Assembly: GCF_900582625.1 (NCBI RefSeq)
Contig: NZ_UTIQ01000001.1
Location: 620,001-684,000, forward strand
Origin: Pseudomonas viridiflava
Lineage (GTDB): Bacteria; Pseudomonadota; Gammaproteobacteria; Pseudomonadales; Pseudomonadaceae
Reading direction: 5' to 3'
DNA length: 64,000 bases
Shown: positions 1 to 11,977 of the stretch, in pieces
How positions within the stretch are numbered: the stretch's first letter is position 1
How the letters are laid out: each line of letters begins with the position of its first letter
Program-made: the position numbers and the translations under genes
Notes under the pieces: generated by a model
Database searches by the model: none
Told to the model about the DNA's origin: nothing
Seen by the model: only the letters and a program-made list of their open reading frames with translations

Positions 1-882
1 GGCAATCATTGCCTCGTTAACCGGCGCGTTCACCTGCACAAAATCACCGGGGCGATAGGCTAGCTGCAAATCCCACTGCGCTAACCGGTACCCCAGTGCC
101 AACGTGGTATCCAAAGGTTGCGGGTCGCCGGCGCCGTGTAGCCAAAGCTGCGCGTCATGCTCGGCGCAGAACGCCTGCAGCACTGCTACGTCGGCCTCTG
201 GCAACGGCGCGGTATGACGCACCAAAACGGCGCTGGCCGTGCCGCTGAACAATTCGACGTGGCCCAGCGCCTGCGGCTTGGACAACCCGCGCAACACCTG
301 CGGTAACACCTGCACGATGGTCTGCAAGGGCTGTACCAGCACCAGGCATTCGCTGATGGCGATGATGTCTTGGCTGGCGGCGGCGCGAAAACCTACGTCC
401 AGGCGCTTGGCTTTGGCGTCCCAACGCACGGCGATACGCGCACGGCGGCGGTAGCCGAACTCCGGGCCAACCAGCGGCGGCGCCCACTCTTCGGGCTGCA
501 CACCGGCGATACGGCTGAATTGCTCGGTCAGCTGTTGTTGCTTCAGCAGCAACTGTTGCTCATGGGGCATGTGTTGCAGGCTGCAGCCCCCGCATACCCG
601 CGCATGCCGGCACGGCTCCGCACGGCGTGACGGGGCGGCCACCAGAATACGTTCGGCGCGGGCATCAACGATTTGGCTGCGCGCGGCCAGCACCCGCGCC
701 TCCACCTGCTCACCCGGTAAGGCGCCCGCGACGAACCAGGTGCGGTTCTCGAAAAAGCTGATGCCTCGGCCGTCATTGGCCAGGCGCTCAATCTCCAGGC
801 GCTGCTTTTTGCCGACCGGAATTTGCACGGCGCGCGTGCCGCCGCTGGGTTGAAAGCGCAGCCCCGTGGGTTTCTTAGCCAT
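1..882 (-). CDS. rlmD: 23S rRNA (uracil-5-)-methyltransferase RlmD, 5' part only
   Basis: RlmD (RumA) uses S-adenosylmethionine to methylate U1939 of 23S rRNA. Only the first 294 codons lie in the window; the C-terminal methyltransferase domain with its catalytic Cys is beyond the left edge. The N-terminus carries a TRAM-like RNA-binding region (about residues 20-80) and then the iron-sulfur cluster cysteines C91, C97 and C100 (motif [10 protein letters not shown]), with a likely fourth Cys near 177. The ATG at 882 overlaps the TAA of cysM by one base (TAATG), so translation is probably coupled. cysM-rlmD is a conserved Pseudomonas order, with relA expected next. Confidence 0.93.
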   Translation of the reverse strand, partial: MAKKPTGLRFQPSGGTRAVQIPVGKKQRLEIERLANDGRGISFFENRTWFVAGALPGEQVEARVLAARSQIVDARAERILVAAPSRRAEPCRHARVCGGCSLQHMPHEQQLLLKQQQLTEQFSRIAGVQPEEWAPPLVGPEFGYRRRARIAVRWDAKAKRLDVGFRAAASQDIIAISECLVLVQPLQTIVQVLPQVLRGLSKPQALGHVELFSGTASAVLVRHTAPLPEADVAVLQAFCAEHDAQLWLHGAGDPQPLDTTLALGYRLAQWDLQLAYRPGDFVQVNAPVNEAMIA

Positions 883-1790
883 TAGCGTGGGTCATCGTAG
901 ACGCCAGTAGACAGGTAACGGTCGCCGCGGTCGCAGATGATCGCGACGATGGTGGCGTTCTCCACTTCTTGCGACAAACGCAACGCCGCCGCCACCGAAC
1001 CGCCCGACGACACGCCGCAGAAAATGCCTTCTTCACGCGCCAGCCGGCGCATGGTGTCTTCGGCTTCGCGCTGGAGCATGTCGATGATGCGGTCAACGCG
1101 TTCGGCTTGGTAAATCTTCGGCAAATACTCTTGCGGCCAACGGCGGATGCCCGGAATGGCGGAGCCTTCCATGGGTTGCAGACCGACAATCTGAATGGCC
1201 GGGTTTTGTTCTTTCAAATAGCGCGAGGTGCCCATTATGGTGCCGGTGGTGCCCATGGAGCTGACGAAATGGGTAATGGTGCCCTGGGTCTGCTGCCAAA
1301 TTTCCGGGCCGGTGCCGGTGTAGTGCGCAATGGGGTTGTCGCCGTTGGCGAACTGATCCAGCACGATGCCTTTGCCTTCGGCTTGCATCCGTTCGGCCAG
1401 GTCTCGGGCGCCTTCCATGCCGTCTTCCTTGCTGACAATGATCAGCTCGGCGCCGTAAGCGGTCATGGCCGCTTTGCGCTCGGCGCTCATGTTGTCCGGC
1501 ATGATCAGAATCATGCGGTAGCCCTTGATCGCCGCGACCATGGCCAGGGCGATGCCGGTGTTGCCGGAGGTCGCTTCGATCAGCGTATCGCCAGGCTTCA
1601 CCGCACCATTGAGCTCGGCGCGGGTAATCATCGACAAGGCCGGACGGTCTTTTACCGAACCGGCGGGGTTATTGCCTTCCAACTTCACCAATAACGTATT
1701 GCTGGTGTTGCCCGGCAGGCGCTGCAAGCGCACCAGTGGGGTGTTGCCGACGGTGTCGGCGATCGTTGGGTAGGTAACAGGGGTAGTCAT
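882..1790 (-). CDS. cysM: cysteine synthase B (O-acetylserine sulfhydrylase)
   Basis: PLP enzyme of 302 aa that makes cysteine from O-acetylserine and sulfide or thiosulfate. The PLP lysine is K47 in GSVKDR, followed by the substrate loop TSGNTG and the phosphate-binding GTTGT stretch. The frame stays open upstream to 1916, but the ATG at 1790 gives the N-terminus expected for the family ([20 protein letters not shown]). It is divergent from gacS and directly precedes rlmD. CysM rather than CysK is inferred from the short length and from the conserved position beside rlmD and gacS. Confidence 0.93.
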   Translation of the reverse strand: MTTPVTYPTIADTVGNTPLVRLQRLPGNTSNTLLVKLEGNNPAGSVKDRPALSMITRAELNGAVKPGDTLIEATSGNTGIALAMVAAIKGYRMILIMPDNMSAERKAAMTAYGAELIIVSKEDGMEGARDLAERMQAEGKGIVLDQFANGDNPIAHYTGTGPEIWQQTQGTITHFVSSMGTTGTIMGTSRYLKEQNPAIQIVGLQPMEGSAIPGIRRWPQEYLPKIYQAERVDRIIDMLQREAEDTMRRLAREEGIFCGVSSGGSVAAALRLSQEVENATIVAIICDRGDRYLSTGVYDDPR

Positions 1791-2033
1791 GAAAGCGGTC
1801 CGATCCGTTCCAGCGGGGGCGACATGATAGCGAGAAATTGCCTGCGCAACCTCCTGATCGTCCGCGAAAGGTCGCTTGGGCGTGTGCGCCGTTCGGTAGG
1901 CAAACACCCCGTGCATCCGCGCAGGCGCCGCCGCAAGCGACGGGAGTTTGAGTAAAATTCAAACGTTACGAACAAAGCCCAGACGCTACACTGCGGGACG
2001 GGGCTTGGAGCCAGTATTTTCAGCGAGGGCGGT

Positions 2034-4793
<2,760 letters not shown>

Positions 4794-4878
4794 CTCACCT
4801 GCCCGCCGCAGCCCGGCAGCCGGCAAGGCCCGTGCTACCATGCCGCCCTTGTTTTTCTGACCGAATTGAACCCGCACC

Positions 4879-5322
4879 ATGGCCGAACACGACTTTCGCT
4901 ACAACCTGCTCAACCCTGAACACACCCTGATCGAATGCCGTGCCCTGGTGCCCGGCCGCTACCAGGTCACTGGCAACGGCGGCTCGGTAAAAAGCGGCGA
5001 CGTGCTGCTGGTAACCCTCAAAGGCAGCCGCGACTTGAGCATGCGCCTGAACGTCGACAAGGTTCGCCACCTGATCAACCCGACCGGCCAGTGGGTCGCC
5101 GTTGCGCAGGGTCCGGTGTTCACCGAATTGTCTATCCTCAACTGGCACGTGAAATGCGACAGCTGCGACAAACAGCTGGACTTTGAATTTGCCGTGGATG
5201 CGGCGCTTGGCAAGAAGGCCCATGCGCCGGCTGCCGAAGCCCGAATCGCCGAACTGCACTGGCAAAACCGCGACGGACGCCACCTGTGCCCGGCGTGCCA
5301 AACCAAGGACCAGCCGCAATAA
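4879..5322 (+). CDS. uncharacterised protein with paired CxxC motifs
   Basis: 147 aa, no signal peptide or membrane segment. I do not recognise a named family beyond similar Pseudomonas hypothetical proteins. The N-terminal 85 residues are rich in beta-type and polar segments. The C-terminal half has C93-x2-C96 and C137-x2-C140, which look like a split zinc ribbon or rubredoxin-like knuckle. It lies 85 bp after gacS on the same strand and 9 bp before the META lipoprotein, so the last two are probably one transcript. Function unknown; a metal-binding or nucleic-acid-binding role is only inferred from the cysteines. Confidence 0.8.
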   Translation: MAEHDFRYNLLNPEHTLIECRALVPGRYQVTGNGGSVKSGDVLLVTLKGSRDLSMRLNVDKVRHLINPTGQWVAVAQGPVFTELSILNWHVKCDSCDKQLDFEFAVDAALGKKAHAPAAEARIAELHWQNRDGRHLCPACQTKDQPQ

Positions 5323-5331
5323 GGACCCGTC

Positions 5332-5736
5332 ATGAAAGCACCCCTCGCCCTCGGCGCGCTCGCCCTCAGCCTGCTCGGCTGCGCCAGTAGCACCCCGCAA
5401 CTGCAACAGGACAGCGCCTACCAAGTGGAATGGATCGGTGAGCGTCCGCTGATCGACAACAGCCACCTGACCCTCACCCTCGGCGCCGACGGCCGCGCCT
5501 TTGGCAGCGCCGGCTGCAACCATTGGTTCGCGGCATACAGCCTCAAGGGTCAGCAAATCAGCTTCAGCCAGGCCGGCAGCACCCGAAAAATGTGCGCCCC
5601 GGCCTTGATGGAGCAGGAACAACGCTTCCTGGATGCATTGAGTGCCGTAGAGCGTTGGGATATTTCGGCGATTGACCAGCTGCAGCTGTGGCCAGCGCAG
5701 GGGAAACCGATTCGGTTGTGGGCGGCGGAGTATTGA
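5332..5736 (+). CDS. META-domain lipoprotein (HslJ-like)
   Basis: 134 aa. The N-terminus is a lipoprotein signal with lipobox LLGC (lipidated C17), so the mature protein is membrane-anchored in the periplasm. The body resembles META/HslJ domains: GRAFGSAGCNHWFAAY, then a short helix and MEQEQRFLDALSAVERW. HslJ-type proteins are associated with heat-shock or stress tolerance in E. coli, but the biochemical role is unknown. The ATG is preceded by AAGGACC and lies 9 bp after the CxxC gene, which suggests co-transcription. Confidence 0.85.
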   Translation: MKAPLALGALALSLLGCASSTPQLQQDSAYQVEWIGERPLIDNSHLTLTLGADGRAFGSAGCNHWFAAYSLKGQQISFSQAGSTRKMCAPALMEQEQRFLDALSAVERWDISAIDQLQLWPAQGKPIRLWAAEY

Positions 5737-5767
5737 GGGTTGGGACGAGGATGGGTTTAAGGTTTTA

Positions 5768-6099
5768 CCGTCATCCTCGCGAAGGCGGCGGTGGGACGAT
5801 CTGGGATTCAGTATGTTTTAGGTAACGGTGCTCGACGGACGACTCTGGATCCCCGCGTTCGCGAGGATGACGGTGCGGGTTGTATAAGCGCCGTACGGCT
5901 TGAACCCGAGGATGACCATCTGCTGGAACCCCCGCCGTCATTCTCGCGAAGGCGGCGCGGGAATGACGGTGGGTTTTGTAAGTCGCCGTAGGGCCCAAAC
6001 GTTTGGAAACCACTTGTTTGCCCACCCACCGTCATCCTCGCGAATGCGGGGATCCAGTATCTTTCAAGTAACGGTGCTCGCCTGGCGACTCTGGATCCC
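5768..6099. repeat. cluster of inverted-repeat intergenic elements
   Basis: This gap between the META lipoprotein gene and dinB holds no convincing gene. Copy 1 (5768-5873) begins CCGTCATCCTCGCGAA and ends with the reverse complement TTCGCGAGGATGACGG. A partial hairpin copy lies at 5935-5969. Copy 2 (6029-6099) shares the start plus GTAACGGTGCTCG and GACTCTGGATCC with copy 1 but has lost the right terminal repeat. These look like non-autonomous MITE/REP-like elements; no transposase is present. Confidence 0.75.
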
Positions 6100-6152
6100 G
6101 AATCGTCCAAGTGACGAGCAAATCAGCAAGCGCCCTGCTCATCACTCACCAC

Positions 6153-7208
6153 TCACCGCTCAAACAACTCCAACTGCTCACTCACCCGCCGCAAATCAAT
6201 CAACCGCACCCCCACCCCTATCAACCGCACCGGCTTCCCCCCGCGTTCAAACGCACTGCTAAGCAACTTCCGGTAACTGTCCAAATCCCGCCCGGCACCG
6301 GCCTGTTCCAACGTCGTCTGGGTAAAGTCGTGGAATTTCAATTTCACCAGCGGTTTGTCCGGCCGGTAGCTGTCGTCGAGGCGCTGCATGCGGCGGTCGA
6401 GCTCGTCCAGCAGCCCCGGCAAGCGCTCAAGGCAGGCTTCGAGATCGGGCAGATCCTTGTCGTAGGTGGTCTCGACACTCATGGTCTGGCGGCGGTGGTC
6501 TACCTGCACCTGACGCTCATCGATGCCGCGCGCAAGGTTCCACAGGCGCTCGCCGAAGCTGCCGAATTCGCGCGCCAGCTCCACCTTGCTCCACTCGCGT
6601 AGCTGCGCGCAGGTTTCAATGCCAAGGCGCAGCATTTTGTCGGCAGTCACCTTGCCCACGCCGTGCAGTTTGCTCACCGGCAGCACCGCGACAAACCCTT
6701 CCACCTCGTCGGGGGTAATCACAAAAAGGCCGTTAGGTTTGCGCCAATCGCTGGCGATTTTGGCCAGGAACTTGTTTGGCGCGACGCCGGCCGACACGGT
6801 GATGTGCACCTGCATGGAAACACGGCGGCGAATGTCTTGTGCGATACGCGTGGCACTGCCGGCGAAGTGCGGACAATCGGAGACGTCCAGGTAGGCCTCG
6901 TCCAGCGACAGCGGTTCGATGATGTCGGTGTACTCGCGGAAGATCCCCTGAATCTCGCGGGACGCTTCCTTATAAACGTCCATACGCGGCCGCACGATCA
7001 GCAGGTCGGGGCACAGCTTGAGCGCATGGCGCGACGACATCGCCGAGCGAACGCCGTATGCGCGCGCTTCGTAGTTGCAGGTGGCGATCACCCCACGACG
7101 ATCCGCCGAACCGCCCACGGCGATGGGCCTGTTGGCCAGACGCGGGTCGTCGCGCATCTCGATGGCTGCGTAAAAACAGTCACAATCCACGTGGATAATC
7201 TTGCGCAC
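6153..7208 (-). CDS. dinB: DNA polymerase IV
   Basis: Y-family translesion polymerase of 351 aa. Catalytic acidic residues are visible: D8 in HVDCDCFYAA and D103/E104 in SLDEAYLDV. The helix-hairpin-helix region follows (about 180-215) and then the little-finger domain. The start is GTG at 7208, giving MRKIIHVDCDC as in other Pseudomonas DinB. The usual beta-clamp peptide at the C-terminus is represented by QLELF near the end. I found no correctly spaced LexA box in the upstream 100 bp, although DinB is SOS-induced in many bacteria. Confidence 0.96.
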   Translation of the reverse strand: MRKIIHVDCDCFYAAIEMRDDPRLANRPIAVGGSADRRGVIATCNYEARAYGVRSAMSSRHALKLCPDLLIVRPRMDVYKEASREIQGIFREYTDIIEPLSLDEAYLDVSDCPHFAGSATRIAQDIRRRVSMQVHITVSAGVAPNKFLAKIASDWRKPNGLFVITPDEVEGFVAVLPVSKLHGVGKVTADKMLRLGIETCAQLREWSKVELAREFGSFGERLWNLARGIDERQVQVDHRRQTMSVETTYDKDLPDLEACLERLPGLLDELDRRMQRLDDSYRPDKPLVKLKFHDFTQTTLEQAGAGRDLDSYRKLLSSAFERGGKPVRLIGVGVRLIDLRRVSEQLELFER

Positions 7209-7311
7209 GAAAAGTCCGGTAAGCCCCGTCTGGCATGGGCTGGGAAGGCGCAGTGTAGCATCGCGGCTGCGCTAAGCATCTGAACAAACAACAGTTTTTC
7301 AAGATTAAAGG

Positions 7312-7339
7312 TTGACAGAGAAGACTTCGACTGTAGAAT
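7312..7339 (+). promoter_or_regulatory. sigma-70 promoter of first tRNA-fMet
   Basis: Perfect TTGACA -35 at 7312-7317, 16-nt spacer and TAGAAT -10 at 7334-7339, six bases ahead of the mature tRNA 5' end. Confidence 0.85.
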
Positions 7340-7345
7340 GTGCGG

Positions 7346-7422
<77 letters not shown>

Positions 7423-7430
7423 GACAAACA

Positions 7431-7463
7431 AAGGGCCACTTATCACTAAGTGGCCCTTTTTTG
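7431..7463 (+). terminator. intrinsic terminator after tRNA copy 1
   Basis: Stem AAGGGCCACTTA / TAAGTGGCCCTT followed by a run of T, starting eight bases after the CCA end. Confidence 0.9.
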
Positions 7464-7516
7464 TTGCCAGGCGTTTTTGTTGGCGCATAACTCTTTGATA
7501 AAAAAGAAATTAACGG

Positions 7517-7544
7517 TTGACACGAACGCCTCGAACTGTAGAAT
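7517..7544 (+). promoter_or_regulatory. sigma-70 promoter of second tRNA-fMet
   Basis: TTGACA at 7517-7522, 16-nt spacer and TAGAAT at 7539-7544, the same architecture as the first copy, so the two tRNAs are separate transcription units. Confidence 0.85.
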
Positions 7545-7550
7545 TGCCGG

Positions 7551-7627
<77 letters not shown>

Positions 7628-7972
7628 AACATTTAAAGGCCACTTGGAAACAAGTGGCCTTTTGTGTTTCTGGCGTTTGGAAAACCCTGCCTTGCCCGCC
7701 CCGCCGTCATCAGGCGCCGGTTTCTTCTATATAGAAAGAAGGGTTGCCGTGGGCCGTGAACCTCGCCCGCCTGCTCCCCTTCGAAACAAGCGCCGATGGA
7801 AGTGCAAACCGGTTGCTCCGCGCCGCCACGCAGCTGATCATTGCCGGGCTCGTTCGCCATAGGGAGTCATGCATGCTTTATCCAGGACCGCACTGCGCTT
7901 CGCGACACACCTGCGCCGCCCCATTCTGTCTCGCTCGCCTATCGGCCACCCATTGCACTGTTGAGGTGCCGC
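7628..7972. other. gap between tRNA-fMet copy 2 and mprF
   Basis: 345 bp without a supported gene. It contains the tRNA terminator and, at 7725-7736, the perfect 12-bp palindrome TTCTATATAGAA, extendable to TTTCTTCTATATAGAAAGAA with one break. This is AT-rich against a GC-rich background and could be an operator or -10 region for mprF. The mprF frame remains open to 7841 but without a good ribosome binding site. Confidence 0.5.
7635..7665 (+). terminator. intrinsic terminator after tRNA copy 2
   Basis: Stem AAGGCCACTTG / CAAGTGGCCTT followed by TTGTGTTT. Confidence 0.85.
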
Positions 7973-10609
7973 ATGCGCGCTAACCCTCCTGACGCGCAAC
8001 ACCCGCCAGCGTCCGACGTTCACCCCTCGCGCTTGCAGTGGATGGAGCGCCTGAGCACGTACCGCCAGCCCATCGGCCTGGCCGTCACGTTGCTGCTGTT
8101 CACCATTGCGCTGATCGCCTGCCGCCATTTGGTCAACGACCTGGATCCCGATTCCCTGCGCGAGTCGGTGCTGCATGTTCCCACCAGCGCCTTGCTCGGC
8201 GCGCTGGCGGCCACCGCCGTGGGTTTTGTCATTCTGCTCGGCTACGAATGGTCCGCCAGCCGCTTCGCCAATGTGAACCTGCCGCTGCCCGCGCTGGCGT
8301 TTGGTGGTTTCAACGCCTTTGCCATTGGCAACGCGGTGGGCCTGTCGATGCTGTCCGGCGGTTCGGTGCGCTACCGCCTGTACGCGCGTCATGGCCTTGG
8401 CCCTAGTGAAGTGGCACGCATGACGCTGTTCGCCAGCTTGTCGCTGGGTTGCGCCCTGCCCGTACTCGCCGCGCTTGCCACCCTCAGCGACCTGCCCGCC
8501 GCCGCCAGCGCCCTGCGCCTGCCGGCTAGTGTATTGGCTGCAATTGCCGTGGCCATTCTGCTGGGCTGTGGCGCACTGCTAATGGCGATCAAGCGCCGTC
8601 GCCTGCCTGAACAACCCTTCCCCCATAACGTGCTGATTCAGCTCGGGCGCCGCACCCTGCGCCTGCCGGGCTGGCGATTGGCGGCGTTGCAGTTGGTCAT
8701 CACCGCACTGGACGTGGCCGCAGCCGCCACCGTGTTGTATCTGCTGCTGCCCGAGGCGCCGCCCTTCGGCGCGTTCTTGCTTATCTACTTGTTGGCTCTG
8801 GCCGCTGGCGTACTCAGCCACGTTCCAGGCGGCGTCGGCGTGTTCGAGGCGGTGTTGCTGGCCGCGTTTGCCGACCAACTTGGCAGCGCGCCGCTGGCCG
8901 CCGCGTTGCTGCTGTACCGCTTGATTTACGTGGTACTGCCGCTGCTGGTGGCGTGCCTGCTGCTGCTGTTCAACGAAGCCTACCGACTGATCGTCAAGCA
9001 TCAGGCCGTGCGCGTCGCCTCGGGTCTGGCCGCGCCGGTGTTGGCGCTGCTGGTGTTTATCTCCGGCATGGTGCTGTTGTTTTCCGGCGCCACCCCGGCC
9101 ATTGATTCGCGCATCGAAGACCTCGGTTTTCTGATTCCCCACCGCCTGATCGACGCCTCGCACCTGGGCGCCAGCCTGATCGGCGTGCTCTGCCTGTTAC
9201 TCGCTCAAGGCTTGCGTCGACGCTTGTCGGCAGCCTGGGTGCTGACCATGGTGTTGCTGCTGGTGGGTGCCTTGCTGTCGCTGATGAAGGGCTTCGATTG
9301 GGAAGAAGCCAGCCTGCTGATTCTCACCGCCAGCCTGCTCGCCGTGTTCCGCCGCTCGTTCTATCGCCCTAGCCGCTTGCTGGAACTGCCGTTTTCCTCG
9401 GTGTACCTGGTGGCCGCTCTGTGTGTGCTCGGCGCCTCGATCTGGCTGATGTTCTTCGCCTACCAGGACGTGCCGTACAACCACGAGTTGTGGTGGCAGT
9501 TCGCGCTCGACGCCGGCGCTCCGCGTGCACTGCGCTCGGCATTGGGCAGCGCCTTACTGTTGGTGATCGTGGTGCTGACCTGGCTGCTGCGTACCGAGCC
9601 ACCGGAAATTCGCCTGCCTGACGAAGCCGACCTCGACAACGCCGCCCGCATCCTGCGCGCCTCCGACCAACCCGACGGCGGCCTGGCCCTGACCGGCGAC
9701 AAAGCGCTGCTGTTCCACAAAGACAACGACGCGTTCCTTATGTACGCCCGCCGTGGCCGCAGCATGATCGCGCTGTACGACCCCATCGGCCCGGCGCAAC
9801 AGCGTGCTGAGTTGATCTGGCAATTCCGCGACTTGTGCGACTTGCACCATGCGCGCCCGGTGTTCTACCAAGTGCGTGCCGAGAACCTGCCGTTCTACAT
9901 GGACATCGGCCTGACCGCGCTGAAGCTCGGCGAAGAGGCCCGCGTTGATCTGCCGGCCTTTGATCTCGAAGCCAAAGGCAAAGAGATGAAAGACCTGCGC
10001 TACACCTGGAACCGTGGCGGGCGCGACGGTCTGTCGCTGGAAATCTTCGAAGCCGGCGCCGCGCCGATGGACGAGCTGCAAGCCATTTCTGCAGCGTGGG
10101 TGGAAGGCAAGAATGTGCGCGAGAAAGGCTTCTCCCTGGGCCGTTTTACCGAGTCATACCTCAAGCACTTCCGCATCGCGGTGATTCGCTTCGAGGGCCG
10201 CGCGGTGGCATTCGCCAACCTGCTGGAAACCCACAGCACGGAACTGGCCAGCCTGGATCTGATGCGCGCCCACCCCGAGGCGCCGAAGCTGACCATGGAG
10301 TTTCTGATGCTCGGCCTGATCCTGCATTACAAGCAGGCCGGTTACAGCCGCTTCAGTCTCGGCATGGTGCCGTTGTCGGGCCTGCAACCACGACGCGGCG
10401 CGCCGCTGACGCAACGCCTGGGCGCCATGGTGTTTCGCCGTGGCGAGCAGTTGTATAACTTCCAGGGCCTGCGCCGCTTCAAAGACAAATTCCAGCCCGA
10501 CTGGGAGCCGCGATACATGGCCGTACCGGCCGGCCTCGACCCGCTGGTGGCCTTGGCCGACACCGCTGCGCTGATTGCCGGCGGACTGACAGGATTGGTG
10601 AAACGCTGA
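7973..10609 (+). CDS. mprF: MprF-type aminoacyl-phosphatidylglycerol synthase/flippase, probably alanyl-PG
   Basis: 878-aa integral membrane protein. The N-terminal 560 residues form many hydrophobic helices (flippase domain). The soluble C-terminal domain (about 560-870) is the GNAT-like synthase that transfers an amino acid from aminoacyl-tRNA to phosphatidylglycerol, with the conserved stretch RFSLGMVPLSGL near the end. The start at 7973 has GAGG eight bases upstream and gives a length close to the P. aeruginosa alanyl-PG synthase. It overlaps the next gene by TGATG; that gene is the alanyl-PG hydrolase homologue, so alanyl specificity is inferred from context. Its role is to lower membrane negative charge, for example against cationic peptides. 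Confidence 0.92.
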   Translation: MRANPPDAQHPPASDVHPSRLQWMERLSTYRQPIGLAVTLLLFTIALIACRHLVNDLDPDSLRESVLHVPTSALLGALAATAVGFVILLGYEWSASRFANVNLPLPALAFGGFNAFAIGNAVGLSMLSGGSVRYRLYARHGLGPSEVARMTLFASLSLGCALPVLAALATLSDLPAAASALRLPASVLAAIAVAILLGCGALLMAIKRRRLPEQPFPHNVLIQLGRRTLRLPGWRLAALQLVITALDVAAAATVLYLLLPEAPPFGAFLLIYLLALAAGVLSHVPGGVGVFEAVLLAAFADQLGSAPLAAALLLYRLIYVVLPLLVACLLLLFNEAYRLIVKHQAVRVASGLAAPVLALLVFISGMVLLFSGATPAIDSRIEDLGFLIPHRLIDASHLGASLIGVLCLLLAQGLRRRLSAAWVLTMVLLLVGALLSLMKGFDWEEASLLILTASLLAVFRRSFYRPSRLLELPFSSVYLVAALCVLGASIWLMFFAYQDVPYNHELWWQFALDAGAPRALRSALGSALLLVIVVLTWLLRTEPPEIRLPDEADLDNAARILRASDQPDGGLALTGDKALLFHKDNDAFLMYARRGRSMIALYDPIGPAQQRAELIWQFRDLCDLHHARPVFYQVRAENLPFYMDIGLTALKLGEEARVDLPAFDLEAKGKEMKDLRYTWNRGGRDGLSLEIFEAGAAPMDELQAISAAWVEGKNVREKGFSLGRFTESYLKHFRIAVIRFEGRAVAFANLLETHSTELASLDLMRAHPEAPKLTMEFLMLGLILHYKQAGYSRFSLGMVPLSGLQPRRGAPLTQRLGAMVFRRGEQLYNFQGLRRFKDKFQPDWEPRYMAVPAGLDPLVALADTAALIAGGLTGLVKR

Positions 10610-11871
10610 TGACTCGACGCTACTGGCGACCGCTGTTGGTCGCACTGCTGATAACCGCGGTGGCCGTCGCCGCGCTGTTGTACAAAAGTCGCGGCGGCGC
10701 GCCGACGGTGGAGCATCTGCAATTGAGCGACGGCAGCGCATTGTCGAAGGCAGTGCCAGCCACGGCAGCCAAGGCCCAGGTGGCAATCGGCGTGCCGGCC
10801 GACATGCAGTTGACCGACGCACAACTGCTGGCCCTGAGCCGCGACAGCCAGGCGCAAGTGGTGCAGTTCACCCTTGAGGGTAGCGACTGCGCGGTGCAAC
10901 AAAAACGCCTGGAAGAAAGCCTGGCCCAACTGAACGGCCCCGCGACGCTGGTGGCCGGCATCGGCCCGGGCGCCACCCTGGCGTGGAACTGGCTGGCCGG
11001 GCAGACCAGCGATCAGGCCAAAGCCTTGTCGGTGGATTTCTCCATCGAAAAACCCGCCTGTCCGCAACCGCCAAAAGCGCCCCACGGCCGCTGGGTGGCT
11101 GCCTGGAACGACAATCCGGACGACCCGAGCGCCGCCTTCGCCCGCGAGCAAAGCAACGGCGTCACCAGCATCAGCGACTACGACACCACGCTGCCGCAAG
11201 TGCTCGACAAAGAGCTGCGCAACCTGCTCCAGGGTGAAAGCGATGCCATGCCGGTGGTGGAAGTGCCAGCCGTGGACAGCGACAAAGCCTCCGATACCGT
11301 CAGCCTGTTCTACTCGGGCGATGGCGGCTGGCGCGACCTGGATCGCGACGTGGCCGGAGAAATGGCCAAGCGCAATTACCCGGTCGTGGGCGTTGATGCC
11401 CTGCGCTACTACTGGCAGCACAAAAGCCCGGAACAAAGCGCCGCCGACCTGGCCAAGCTGATGAAGCTGTACCGGGAAAAGTGGGGCGCGAAAAACTTCG
11501 TGCTGATCGGCTATTCATTCGGCGCCGACGTGCTGCCCGCCATCTACAACCGCCTGCCAGCCGCGCAGCAGCAACAAGTGCGGGCCATTCAACTGATCGC
11601 CCTGGCACGCAGCGGCAGCTTTGAAATCGAAGTGCAGGGCTGGCTTGGCACGGCCGGCAAAGAAGCCGCCACGGGCCCGGAAGTAGCGAAACTGCCGGCG
11701 GCGAAAGTGCTGTGCGTGTATGGCAAAGACGAAGCCAACGAAAGTGGCTGCACCGAAAGCACCACCGTCGGTGAGCGACTGGAATTGCCCGGCGGCCATC
11801 ATTTCGACGAGGACTACCCGGCCCTCGCCGCACGCCTGATCAAAGACATCGAAAAGCGCCCCGCGCCGTAA
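10609..11871 (+). CDS. virJ: AcvB/VirJ family periplasmic hydrolase, probable alanyl-PG hydrolase
   Basis: 420 aa. An N-terminal hydrophobic segment (residues 7-24) directs it to the periplasm. The C-terminal half is an alpha/beta hydrolase with nucleophile S303 in GYSFG and a late GGHHF motif supplying His. In P. aeruginosa the homologue beside the alanyl-PG synthase is an alanyl-PG hydrolase, and AcvB/VirJ of Agrobacterium is related. The ATG shares its A with the mprF stop (TGATG), so synthase and hydrolase should be made together. Confidence 0.88.
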   Translation: MTRRYWRPLLVALLITAVAVAALLYKSRGGAPTVEHLQLSDGSALSKAVPATAAKAQVAIGVPADMQLTDAQLLALSRDSQAQVVQFTLEGSDCAVQQKRLEESLAQLNGPATLVAGIGPGATLAWNWLAGQTSDQAKALSVDFSIEKPACPQPPKAPHGRWVAAWNDNPDDPSAAFAREQSNGVTSISDYDTTLPQVLDKELRNLLQGESDAMPVVEVPAVDSDKASDTVSLFYSGDGGWRDLDRDVAGEMAKRNYPVVGVDALRYYWQHKSPEQSAADLAKLMKLYREKWGAKNFVLIGYSFGADVLPAIYNRLPAAQQQQVRAIQLIALARSGSFEIEVQGWLGTAGKEAATGPEVAKLPAAKVLCVYGKDEANESGCTESTTVGERLELPGGHHFDEDYPALAARLIKDIEKRPAP

Positions 11872-11936
11872 CCGTCTGGTTTTTCGTCTTGCCGGCTTCA
11901 CAGACAGACGCCGGCAAAATGCTAAGGTCTCCTTTC

Positions 11937-11960
11937 AGCCCGCCGCAGAGCGGGCTTTTT
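11937..11960 (+). terminator. hairpin terminator after mprF-virJ
   Basis: AGCCCG / CGGGCT stem with loop CCGCAGAG, then TTTTT. It sits 65 bp after the virJ stop and before the cybB ribosome binding site (AAGGAAA). Confidence 0.8.
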
Positions 11961-11977
11961 GTCGAAAAGGAAACCTG

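Noticed and set aside
5735..6300. Short open frames in the repeat-rich gap before dinB
   Set aside because: They consist of repeat sequence, lack start signals and show no conserved protein features.
7280..7294. Possible LexA box upstream of dinB (CTG...CAG)
   Set aside because: The spacer is nine bases (CTG-AACAAACAA-CAG), not ten, and it lies about 70 bp from the start; the recA box in the same window has perfect spacing.
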